From the NCBI RefSeq assembly GCF_003482105.1, contig NZ_QULM01000002.1, forward strand, positions 298,326-362,325: DNA of 64,000 bases, in the 5' to 3' direction. This stretch comes from Coprococcus sp. OM04-5BH (GTDB taxonomy: Bacteria > Bacillota > Clostridia > Lachnospirales > Lachnospiraceae). Positions 16,989 to 24,895 of the stretch are shown in pieces (within the stretch, counting starts at the first letter, position 1; the number at the start of each line of letters is the position of its first letter). The translations under genes and the position numbers were made by a program. The notes beneath the pieces are model-generated. The model made no database searches. It saw only the letters and a list, made by a program, of their open reading frames with translations, and was not told the origin of the DNA.

Positions 16989-18950
16989 CTAATCCTGCTG
17001 TAATGGGCTGTAGTCATCTATATCATACTGTGGCACATCCTGTACCACTCCCCAGCCAGTGTATTTACTAGGAAGAGCCCTGCCGCTCTCATCATAGGTC
17101 ACAGTCTCCTCCGACAAGGCAGATACTACTCCCATATTGTAATCAACTGTGGTTACATACATGTTTCCATTCATTCTGCCATAGCAATAATAAAATATAC
17201 CTTTATCAGTATATACAAACCCTCCCTCAATCTTTTCAATCTCATTCTTAGCCTTTACAAGCCGGTCTCCCTTATTTATATACACTTCAAAACAATTCTG
17301 TAATATAGGCTGTCCATTATCTAAAGGATAATATATTACAAGATCCTCAGCACCATCCCCATTAAAATCATATAACTGATATGTGACCTTATACGAATCA
17401 TTATTGTATACCGGCTGACCCTCATACTGTGTAGTATCAACAGACTTCAATGTCTTTATGAACATATCTGCCTGTCCGGATTTAGTCCTATCTGCCTTCT
17501 TATCCTGTCCATTATCATCAAGCTGATCTCCGAAATTATCCTTTATAGAACCTGCAAGGATCTCCCTAACCTGATACTTTCCATCCTCCTTAGGTGATAG
17601 AACTGCAGTTCTCACAACATCATAGTTATCTTCTGGATCTGCTATCTTTCGAAGCATAAAGTTATACTCCACATACATATCCTCTCCCGGCATGTATCTG
17701 CTGTCAAGAATCTCCGCATCATTGTCTCTTGAGCCTGTCACTGCTGTATATATGCTGATTTCATCCCCATTAACCTCTGCATAATAAGGATCATTGCAAT
17801 TCTTTTCTGTACACAGATCATCTGTCACAACAGACAAATAATCATTTACGTCCTGCAGCTTGTATACTGTTTTTTCTGCTTCTGTCCTCACTGGCTGCAG
17901 CTCACATTTACTACGTCCATTAGTCAGATAAAGAAGCGTGATATCACCATTTTTGATCTCCTTAATATCATCATTCATGCCACCTTTTTCTGACACATAT
18001 GCCAGCATGAATTCAAACTCTGGCTTAGTAAGTCCACCCTTTAAGATCTTAGACCATTCGTCATCTGCTACAGGTGCATATGCTGCCTCTGTAGTGACCT
18101 CTGTGGTCTCTTCTGTTGTGACCTCGGTTGTTTCTGATGAGGCAACCTCTGTGGTATTTTCTGATGTTGCTTCTGTTGTGGTCTCAACCTTATTCTTTTT
18201 ATCATTGTGATTTACAATGGCTCCGGTAACTGCACCACCTACTACACCGACAGCTATTACGCCACATACAACCTTAAAGCCTATTGTTCCTACAATTCCA
18301 CCCTTGGCGGCTCCTGTAGCGCCTGCTGCTGCCGCTGCCTTTCCGGCTCCGGCCGCTTTTCCTGCTCCGGCAGCTGCTCTTCCTGCCTCTGCTGCTTTTC
18401 CTGCTCCGGCGGCTGCCTTTCCTACGCCTGCCTCGGTCATGCTGCCAGCCACACCATTACCTGCCATTGCTTTACCTGTGGCTGTTCCAACAGCATTTCC
18501 TGCCATTTCTCCGGCCTGACTTCCAACTGCACCGGTATTCACTGCGGCAGCTGCATTTGCATTTAAGACATTTCCGGCGGCTGAACCTCCAACTGCTGCT
18601 CCGGCTCCGGCAGAGGCACCGACTATGACTCCACCAACCGCTGACTTATCATCATCCGACTCAAGCTCAGCAACCTTTCTGGTCGCTATATCATCAACTA
18701 CATTTACCAGCCAGCCGTCAAACTGATTAATATTTGTCACATATTTTATATTTGCAAATACAAATTCATAGGCTTCCTTAAGAATGTCCTGTATGAACTT
18801 CTCCTTATCCTGCTCAGCCATCTCAATGTTTGAAATATTACCATACACCCGCGTATACTGGTCTTTGTAAGTGTTGTAGTAAATGTAATTTAATCCCTCC
18901 TGATCTCCTGCCTGTGCAGCAGGAATTGCTTCGCTAATATTATTTATCAT
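16989..18950 (-). CDS. Membrane-anchored protein with sigma-70 region-2-like N-terminus
   Basis: The 653-residue protein has a mosaic layout. Residues about 5-95 resemble region 2 of ECF sigma factors (AAQAGDQEGLNYIYYNTYKD, then FDGWLVNVVDDIATRKV). Residues about 104-220 are low-complexity Ala/Gly/Lys (repeated GAGKAA units). One membrane helix follows (about 225-246), then a Thr/Glu-rich stalk (TTEVTTEE repeats, about 255-290). The C-terminal ectodomain of about 360 residues contains DFNGDGAEDL near 528, a calcium-binding FG-GAP/EF-hand-like loop. No sigma region 4 is present. The predicted topology puts the sigma-like part inside the cell. The start at 18950 is preferred because GAGGG lies 7 bases ahead; a GTG frame reaches 18995. 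Function unknown. Confidence 0.8.
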   Translation of the reverse strand: MINNISEAIPAAQAGDQEGLNYIYYNTYKDQYTRVYGNISNIEMAEQDKEKFIQDILKEAYEFVFANIKYVTNINQFDGWLVNVVDDIATRKVAELESDDDKSAVGGVIVGASAGAGAAVGGSAAGNVLNANAAAAVNTGAVGSQAGEMAGNAVGTATGKAMAGNGVAGSMTEAGVGKAAAGAGKAAEAGRAAAGAGKAAGAGKAAAAAGATGAAKGGIVGTIGFKVVCGVIAVGVVGGAVTGAIVNHNDKKNKVETTTEATSENTTEVASSETTEVTTEETTEVTTEAAYAPVADDEWSKILKGGLTKPEFEFMLAYVSEKGGMNDDIKEIKNGDITLLYLTNGRSKCELQPVRTEAEKTVYKLQDVNDYLSVVTDDLCTEKNCNDPYYAEVNGDEISIYTAVTGSRDNDAEILDSRYMPGEDMYVEYNFMLRKIADPEDNYDVVRTAVLSPKEDGKYQVREILAGSIKDNFGDQLDDNGQDKKADRTKSGQADMFIKTLKSVDTTQYEGQPVYNNDSYKVTYQLYDFNGDGAEDLVIYYPLDNGQPILQNCFEVYINKGDRLVKAKNEIEKIEGGFVYTDKGIFYYCYGRMNGNMYVTTVDYNMGVVSALSEETVTYDESGRALPSKYTGWGVVQDVPQYDIDDYSPLQQD

Positions 18951-19197
18951 TTTCATCCCTCTTTCGTATGTGTTTTCAATATGTGTTTTCAACACACGAG
19001 CATAATCTCTCGGCGACAGTTCGTAAACACCATTCTAAATGCGTCTTCGACACTTAGTGCTTCCTCCTATGCATGGATAATACCCCAACACACTATACCA
19101 TTTTTTTGCGATTTTTTCATCTCAAAATACAAAACAGCCGCTACCTAAAACAGCAAAATGCTTACAATTTGGTTCGGGAAGATTAAATTTCACAATA

Positions 19198-19256
19198 AAA
19201 AACCTCCACGGGTCAGATCTTATAGCTTGTCCTACATCATGAAGGTTATTTTTATA
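19198..19256 (-). terminator. Possible terminator of the suf operon
   Basis: AACCTTC on the minus strand can pair with GAGGTT about 40 bases later, followed by TTTTTTATTG, just past the sufU stop. The stem is short with a long loop. The remaining part of the 313-base gap 18951-19263 holds a TATAGT box (minus strand, about 19097) and a weak 26-codon GTG reading frame that I do not call as a gene. Confidence 0.4.
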
Positions 19257-19263
19257 AACTTAT

Positions 19264-19695
19264 TTAATTTGCCTTTTTACTCAGAGCCTCATCTAGGGTA
19301 TGCCAGCCAAGCACCGCACATTTTACCCTTGCAGGCATGTGGGATATATCCTTAAGAGCTGATGCTTCTTCAAGCTCGTCTATTTCCTCGTCGCTTGCCT
19401 CACCCTTGATCATCCGAAAGAACAGATCACCAAGATGTCTGGCCTCTTCCTCTGATCTGCCGATTATCATTCCAAGCATAATGTCCGCTGACGCCTGGGA
19501 GATGGCACATCCGTCTCCTACAAATGCACCATCCTCTATAATTCCATTTTCAACCTTTAACTTAAGCCATATATCGTCTCCACAGTTGGGATTGACTCCC
19601 TCAAGGACGATATTCGCATCCGGGAGATCATGCTTAAAATCCGGTCTCATATTATGCTCTGTAAGTATCTCATTGTAAAATATTCTATTCGCCAT
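19264..19695 (-). CDS. sufU: Iron-sulfur cluster assembly scaffold SufU
   Basis: The 143-residue protein carries the three conserved SufU cysteines (NPNCGDD, GDGCAISQAS, AKCAVLGWHTL in its C-terminal part) and the Asp of the zinc site. In Gram-positive bacteria SufU receives sulfur from SufS in a zinc-dependent exchange and passes it to SufBCD. The start at 19695 overlaps the sufS stop by 11 bases, with GGAG 8 bases ahead. It is the last gene of the suf operon. Confidence 0.95.
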   Translation of the reverse strand: MANRIFYNEILTEHNMRPDFKHDLPDANIVLEGVNPNCGDDIWLKLKVENGIIEDGAFVGDGCAISQASADIMLGMIIGRSEEEARHLGDLFFRMIKGEASDEEIDELEEASALKDISHMPARVKCAVLGWHTLDEALSKKAN

Positions 19696-20902
19696 AGCCC
19701 ATACTCCTTCTGACTCCTGCCACACTCTTTACAAATGCGTCAACTTCTTCCTCCGTATTGTAGAACATAAAGCTTGCCCTGGTAGCATTGTGCACGCCAA
19801 GATAGGTAAGAAGCGGCTGGGCACAGTGATGGCCTGCCCTTACATCTATGCCATCTGAGGCAAGTATCTCACTTACATCGTGAGGATGAACTCCATCTAT
19901 TAAGAACGCTACTATTCCTGTGTGATTTGCAGGGTCATCCGAACCGAGAACAGTAACGTGAGGAACCCTGGCAAGCCCCTTCATTGCTCTCTTTGTAAGT
20001 GCCTGCTCACGCTCTTCTATATAGCCAAATCCAACGCTCTCCACATACTTTATGGCAGCCGCAAGTCCAACAGCTCCGGCAGCATTGACAGTTCCTGCCT
20101 CGAACTTATGAGGAAGCTCAGCATACACTGCGCCTTCTCTTGTAACTGACTGGATCATCTCGCCACCTGTAAGGAACGGCGGCATTTTATCAAGCAGTTC
20201 CTTTCTGCCGTAAAGAACACCTATACCCATAGGTCCCATTAATTTGTGACCTGAAAATGCAAGAAAATCAACGTCCAGCGCCTGGACATCTGTAGCCATG
20301 TGTGGCACGCTCTGGGCACCGTCAACCACTACAACTGCTCCAACCTCATGGGCAAGTCTTACAACCTTTTCTATAGGATTGACACAGCCAAGGACATTTG
20401 ACACCTGGGTCATGGCAACCAGCTTAGTCCTGGAATTGATCCCTTCTTTTAAAGTTTCCTCTGCAAATGTTCCGTCCTTCTCACACTCAAGATATCTAAG
20501 GGTTGCTCCGGTCTGCTTCGCTACCATCTGCCATGGCAGCATATTGCTGTGATGTTCCATGATGGTTATGGCGATCTCGTCTCCTGCCTTAATGTTGTTA
20601 AGTCCATAGCTGTAAGCAATAAGATTAATGCTCTCTGTGGTATTTCTCGTGAAGATGATCTCCTGCTCTGACCTGGCATTGATGAACGCCTTCACAACAG
20701 TCCTTGAATCTTCATAGCGTTTGGTAGCCTCAAGACTCAATGGGTAGAAACCCCGGAGAGGATTGGCATTTGCCTCCTCGTAGAACTTCTTCTCAGCTTC
20801 TATGACCACTGCAGGTCTCTGGGATGTAGCTGCATTATCTATATAAATGGTGTCGTTATTCTGAAGAAGGGGGAAATCCTTCCTATACTTCTTCTCTGTC
20901 AT
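19685..20902 (-). CDS. sufS: Cysteine desulfurase SufS
   Basis: The 405-residue PLP enzyme releases sulfur from L-cysteine as a persulfide. YIDNAATSQRP is at the start, the PLP lysine is in SGHKLMGPMGIG (about 225), and the catalytic cysteine is C360 in RAGHHCAQPLL, the group II arrangement. The start at 20902 lies inside the sufD end, with GGAGG 9 bases upstream. Partners are SufU downstream and SufBCD upstream in the same operon. Confidence 0.96.
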   Translation of the reverse strand: MTEKKYRKDFPLLQNNDTIYIDNAATSQRPAVVIEAEKKFYEEANANPLRGFYPLSLEATKRYEDSRTVVKAFINARSEQEIIFTRNTTESINLIAYSYGLNNIKAGDEIAITIMEHHSNMLPWQMVAKQTGATLRYLECEKDGTFAEETLKEGINSRTKLVAMTQVSNVLGCVNPIEKVVRLAHEVGAVVVVDGAQSVPHMATDVQALDVDFLAFSGHKLMGPMGIGVLYGRKELLDKMPPFLTGGEMIQSVTREGAVYAELPHKFEAGTVNAAGAVGLAAAIKYVESVGFGYIEEREQALTKRAMKGLARVPHVTVLGSDDPANHTGIVAFLIDGVHPHDVSEILASDGIDVRAGHHCAQPLLTYLGVHNATRASFMFYNTEEEVDAFVKSVAGVRRSMGYGE

Positions 20903-21983
20903 ATCCCATCACCTCCGCTAACTGCTCCTCTACAAGCTTCTCAGTAACCTCGTCATTTATCTTTCTGTATAAGACTTCCATCTTACCCTTGGTCATGATA
21001 TCCTCTGCCAGCTCCTGATCAATGCCTCTGGAAGCGAAGTAGAACATGGTCTCCTCATCAAGCTCGCCGATGGTTGCACCGTGGGAGCCTTCCACATCCT
21101 CCTCAGCACAGAGGATAACAGGAATTGTTTTATTCACCACATTGTCACCAAGAAGGAGAACATTCTCTGTCTCAGCTCCAACTGACTGTGATGAACCATT
21201 CTTGAAATCAATGGTGCCACGGAAGGTCTTCTCTGCCTCGTCCTTCAGGGTTCCATCCACCTGGATCTCACTGCCTGTCTTCTTGCCAAGGTGATTTACC
21301 ACAAGATTTATGTCAACCACCTGTTTGTTCTGCCCCAGGTAGCCTATTGACTTTTCTGTATGTGCCTTGTCACCCTTAAGGTCTGTTCTTATACCATTGT
21401 AGAGATTTCCCTTACCTGCAAATATCTGCAACACCTCTAAGTCTGCATTTTCCTCGCACACACAGCCCACATCATTAAGTAAAGTCTGATCTTCAAGGAA
21501 TATCTGCACAAGTCTCACCCTGCTGTTCTTCTCTGCCTGAACCAGTGTACGGAAGGCAATGCTGCCATTTCCACCCTTGCCAAATGTCTCTATAACAGAC
21601 ACGCTGGAATTTTCCTTTCCATGGATCTTCAGAACTCCGGCAGATGAAGTTTTGTTCGATGTTATGTCAACGTGAACCACTTTCTCACATACACCTGAAT
21701 TACTGTCTGCAGCTTCTGCATTGTCTGAATTTCCAAAGCTAAGTGCTGCCACATTAGCTTTACCGTTTTCCCCTGCAAATATTACATCCGCAGCCTCTCC
21801 GGCACCTGTCTTTATATCTCCCCAGATGTCAGCGTCCTTAGCTTTTTCATTATTATCTTCTTTTATCTCTATATTACATGGCCCTATATCCATGTTCCAT
21901 TTTACATTTACATCATTGAGCCGCAGCCAGTTCCAGGTTATAGATGGCAGCGGATTTATCTTAAATTCTTCTATTTGTCCCAT
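20883..21983 (-). CDS. sufD: Fe-S cluster assembly protein SufD
   Basis: The 366-residue protein has a right-handed beta-helix core and the family's C-terminal segment EEDVEGSHGATIGELDEETM. That segment has the His and Glu positions used with SufB in cluster assembly. It ends with the helical SufBD tail (RGIDQELAEDIMTKG). It partners SufB and SufC in the SufBC2D scaffold. A GGAGG-type site precedes the start. Confidence 0.94.
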   Translation of the reverse strand: MGQIEEFKINPLPSITWNWLRLNDVNVKWNMDIGPCNIEIKEDNNEKAKDADIWGDIKTGAGEAADVIFAGENGKANVAALSFGNSDNAEAADSNSGVCEKVVHVDITSNKTSSAGVLKIHGKENSSVSVIETFGKGGNGSIAFRTLVQAEKNSRVRLVQIFLEDQTLLNDVGCVCEENADLEVLQIFAGKGNLYNGIRTDLKGDKAHTEKSIGYLGQNKQVVDINLVVNHLGKKTGSEIQVDGTLKDEAEKTFRGTIDFKNGSSQSVGAETENVLLLGDNVVNKTIPVILCAEEDVEGSHGATIGELDEETMFYFASRGIDQELAEDIMTKGKMEVLYRKINDEVTEKLVEEQLAEVMGYDREEV

Positions 21984-22029
21984 TGTCAGTTCCTCCTAAT
22001 CTTATATCGGGGTAAAGGGGTGCCTCCTC

Positions 22030-23436
22030 TTAACCTATACTGCCCTTCATCTCAAGACGTATCAGATTGTTCATCTCAAGAGCATACTCAAGCGGCAGCT
22101 CCTTAGATACATTATCTGCGAATCCACTTACAATACATGCCCTTGCGTCCTCCTCGCTCATGCCTCTTGACATAAGGTAGAACACTGCCTCATCACTGAT
22201 ACTTCCGATCTGTGCCTCATGACCGATATTTGCCTTTCTTGTACGAACATCCATGGCAGGAATAGTATCTGAACGGGATATGGAGTCAAGCATAAGTGAC
22301 TGACATGAAACAGCCGACTTGGAGTTCTCCGCTTCCTTGGTGACCACAACAGATGAACGGAATGTGCTTATTCCTCCATCCTTTGATATTGATCTGGTGT
22401 TCATGTATGAACTTGTATCCGGTGCCGCATGTACTACCTTTGCTCCTGTGTCCAGGTTCTGTCCCTTTCCTGCAAATGTCACACCTGTAAATTCCATTCT
22501 TGAGCCCTTTCCCTTAAGTATGCTCATAGGATACAGGTAGGATACATGGGAGCCAAATGAACCTGAAACCCACTCAATGGTTCCGCCCTCTTCAACAATG
22601 GCTCTCTTGGTGTTCAGGTTGTACATATTCTTTGACCAGTTCTCAATGGTAGAATATCTGAGCTTCGCATTCTTTCCTACAAATAACTCAACGCAGCCTG
22701 CATGAAGATTTGCCACGTTGTACTTAGGTGCTGAACATCCCTCTATGAAATGAAGGTCTGCTCCCTCATCAACAATGATCAGTGTGTGCTCAAACTGTCC
22801 TGCACCTGCTGCATTAAGTCTGAAATATGACTGGAGGGGAATATCGACCTTAACTCCCTTAGGAACATATACAAATGATCCGCCGGACCACACTGCTCCA
22901 TGAAGTGCTGCAAATTTGTGATCGTGTGGAGTTACAAGCTTCATGAAATGCTCCTTCACCATATCTGCAAATTCTCCGTTTAAGGCACTCTCCATATCTG
23001 TATATACAACACCCTTGGCAGCAACCTCTTCACGGACATTATGATATACAAGCTCTGAATCATACTGAGCTCCCACACCTGCCAGGGATTTACGCTCTGC
23101 CTGAGGTATACCCAGACGCTCAAAGGTGTTCTTAATATCCTCAGGAACATCCTTCCAGTCTGCCTTCATATTGGTATTTGGTCTTACATAAGTAACAATG
23201 TTGTCAATGTTAAGACCTTCTATAGATGGTCCCCAGTCAGGAACCGGTATTTCATTATATAATTTCAAAGAGTCAAGTCTGAACTGTCTCATCCATTCCG
23301 GATCATGCTTCTCGGCAGACAACTGTTCAACTATCTCCGGAGTAAGTCCTGCCTTTAACTTGTATGCGTCCTTATCGTCATATTTGAAATCATATATATT
23401 TCTGTCTATGTCTTCTACATATGTCTTTTCTTTCAT
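22030..23436 (-). CDS. sufB: Fe-S cluster assembly protein SufB
   Basis: The 468-residue protein is of standard SufB length. GAVWSGGSFVYVPKGVKVD, the LHFIEGCSAPKYN motif with a conserved Cys, and ARKANIGHEAQIGSISDEA (here TRKANIGHEAQIG) are all family marks. It is the site of nascent cluster assembly with SufD. It follows sufC by 24 bases. Confidence 0.97.
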   Translation of the reverse strand: MKEKTYVEDIDRNIYDFKYDDKDAYKLKAGLTPEIVEQLSAEKHDPEWMRQFRLDSLKLYNEIPVPDWGPSIEGLNIDNIVTYVRPNTNMKADWKDVPEDIKNTFERLGIPQAERKSLAGVGAQYDSELVYHNVREEVAAKGVVYTDMESALNGEFADMVKEHFMKLVTPHDHKFAALHGAVWSGGSFVYVPKGVKVDIPLQSYFRLNAAGAGQFEHTLIIVDEGADLHFIEGCSAPKYNVANLHAGCVELFVGKNAKLRYSTIENWSKNMYNLNTKRAIVEEGGTIEWVSGSFGSHVSYLYPMSILKGKGSRMEFTGVTFAGKGQNLDTGAKVVHAAPDTSSYMNTRSISKDGGISTFRSSVVVTKEAENSKSAVSCQSLMLDSISRSDTIPAMDVRTRKANIGHEAQIGSISDEAVFYLMSRGMSEEDARACIVSGFADNVSKELPLEYALEMNNLIRLEMKGSIG

Positions 23437-23460
23437 CTTCGTCTACAGACTCCTTCCCGG

Positions 23461-24219
23461 TTATTCTGTCTTCTCGTTCTCATATCTGCCGAAGCCTTCA
23501 CGATTGATCTCATCAACCAGGGAGGCGTCACCGGTCTTGATCATTTTACCCTCAACCATTACATGGGTGTAATCAACTGAAAGTGACTCAAGGATCTTGG
23601 TACTGTGGGTGATTATCAAAAGACTGCCGTCACAGGTCTTCTGATATGCCTCAATTCCTGCTGATACAGTACGAACAGCGTCTACATCAAGACCTGAGTC
23701 TGTCTCATCAAGTATTGCAAGAGATGGCTTAAGCATAAGCAACTGTAATATCTCTGCCTTCTTCTTCTCACCACCGGAGAAGCCTACATTCAGATCTCTC
23801 TCTGCATATGAAGGATCCATCTGGAGAAGCTCCATTGTCTTCTCCAATTCCTTCTTGAAATCCCAGAGACGTATTCTCTTTCCTGTCTTCTGCTCAAGAG
23901 CACTTCTTATAAATGAACTAAGGGTAACTCCCGGAACCTCAAGAGGGTTCTGGAAGGAAAGGAACATACCTGATTTTGCTCTGAAATCTACAGCTTCTTC
24001 TGTGATGTTCTGTCCCTTAAACCATATCTCTCCTTCTGTTACTGTATATCTTGGATTCCCCATCAATGCATAGCCAAGTGTTGACTTACCTGTTCCGTTA
24101 GGTCCCATAAGTACGTGAGTCTCTCCTGTTCCTATGCTAAGATCAACGCCATGTAAGATTTCCTTATCCTCAACATTTACATGGAGATTTTTAACTGTTA
24201 ATAACTGATTGTCTGACAT
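23461..24219 (-). CDS. sufC: Fe-S cluster assembly ATPase SufC
   Basis: The 252-residue ABC-type ATPase has Walker A GPNGTGKST, signature GFSGGEKKKAEILQ, Walker B LAILDETDSGLD and the switch His in LIITHSTKIL. ATP hydrolysis drives shape changes of SufB-SufD. It begins 36 bases after the Rrf2 regulator gene, with AGGAGG ahead. Confidence 0.97.
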   Translation of the reverse strand: MSDNQLLTVKNLHVNVEDKEILHGVDLSIGTGETHVLMGPNGTGKSTLGYALMGNPRYTVTEGEIWFKGQNITEEAVDFRAKSGMFLSFQNPLEVPGVTLSSFIRSALEQKTGKRIRLWDFKKELEKTMELLQMDPSYAERDLNVGFSGGEKKKAEILQLLMLKPSLAILDETDSGLDVDAVRTVSAGIEAYQKTCDGSLLIITHSTKILESLSVDYTHVMVEGKMIKTGDASLVDEINREGFGRYENEKTE

Positions 24220-24255
24220 GATATGTCCTCCTTAATATTTTTATCATTTTATTCC

Positions 24256-24693
24256 TTATTTAGACGATACCGTTTTTTTCGTCATTTGCAGTGCAGAATC
24301 CACAACATCCTGCAAGGTGATATCTTTAAAATAATTATCTATAACCTCTGCCAGCCCCTTCCAGATAGGTCTTGTATAACATGCCTCGCTGTTGCAGCAC
24401 GTGTCATCATCCTTCACACAGGCCGCCGGCGCCAGGGATCCTTCCATAAGATTAAGGATCTCGTCAAGGGTATACTCTGACGGCTCCCTTGTGAGCCTTA
24501 AGCCTCCACCGTGACCGCTGACTGCTTCTATAAGCTTGCCCTTGGACAACACTCTGGTGATACTCTCCAGATATTTCTGGGACAGGTCTTCTGCGTCTGT
24601 TATCTCTTTAAGAGGTATGCAGCCGTCCCCCTGATTTATCGCCAGATACACCATAACTCTTATGGCATACCTGCCCTTAGATGAAATGAGCAT
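24256..24693 (-). CDS. Rrf2 family regulator of the suf operon (IscR/SufR-like)
   Basis: The 145-residue protein begins MLISSKGRYAIRVMVYLA, the Rrf2 winged-helix start, with recognition-helix segment SQKYLESITRVLSKGKLI and the wing GHGGGLRL. Three cysteine positions (C92, C99/C100, C105) match the Fe-S ligands of IscR-type members (C92/C98/C104). It probably senses Fe-S status and controls its own operon. The start at 24693 is certain: the upstream ATG at 24744 lies before the expected transcription start and inside the operator. It is the first gene of the operon rrf2-sufC-sufB-sufD-sufS-sufU. Confidence 0.93.
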   Translation of the reverse strand: MLISSKGRYAIRVMVYLAINQGDGCIPLKEITDAEDLSQKYLESITRVLSKGKLIEAVSGHGGGLRLTREPSEYTLDEILNLMEGSLAPAACVKDDDTCCNSEACYTRPIWKGLAEVIDNYFKDITLQDVVDSALQMTKKTVSSK

Positions 24694-24730
24694 ATATCCA
24701 TCACATCCTTTGCCAAATTTTACTATGGAG

Positions 24731-24767
24731 ATAATACCGCCCATTTACCTACTATGTCAATAGGTAA
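24731..24767 (-). promoter_or_regulatory. suf operon promoter overlapped by a perfect inverted repeat (operator)
   Basis: TTGACA (24760-24755) and TATTAT (24736-24731) on the minus strand are 18 bases apart. The -35 box sits in the centre of TTACCTA-N9-TAGGTAA (24745-24767), a perfect 7-bp inverted repeat of the size bound by Rrf2 dimers. Autorepression by the first gene of the operon is the simplest reading. Confidence 0.8.
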
Positions 24768-24781
24768 TTATGAGAAAATGC

Positions 24782-24845
24782 AAAAAAATACCTATAATAC
24801 AGCTTTCATTACATATTTAATATGCTTTTGACTGTATTATAGGTA
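24782..24845 (-). terminator. Terminator of sbcC
   Basis: A perfect 14-bp stem (TACCTATAATACAG with CTGTATTATAGGTA) with an internal GCATATTAAATATG is followed by seven T on the minus strand. It separates sbcDC from the suf operon. Confidence 0.88.
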
Positions 24846-24895
24846 CTTTCGGTTTTTTTACCTTATAAAATTACTGAATGACTTTATTGCTTCTT

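Noticed and set aside
18976..19053. 26-codon GTG reading frame with AGGAGG 9 bases ahead, as a leader peptide of the sigma-like gene
   Set aside because: The region resembles a dispersed repeat (text TGTTGAAAACACATATTG recurs near 59.05 kb), no regulatory codon run is visible, and one good site alone is too little.
24694..24744. Longer N-terminus of the Rrf2 regulator starting at 24744
   Set aside because: That ATG lies in the operator, upstream of the -10 box, and the extra residues do not match the family start.
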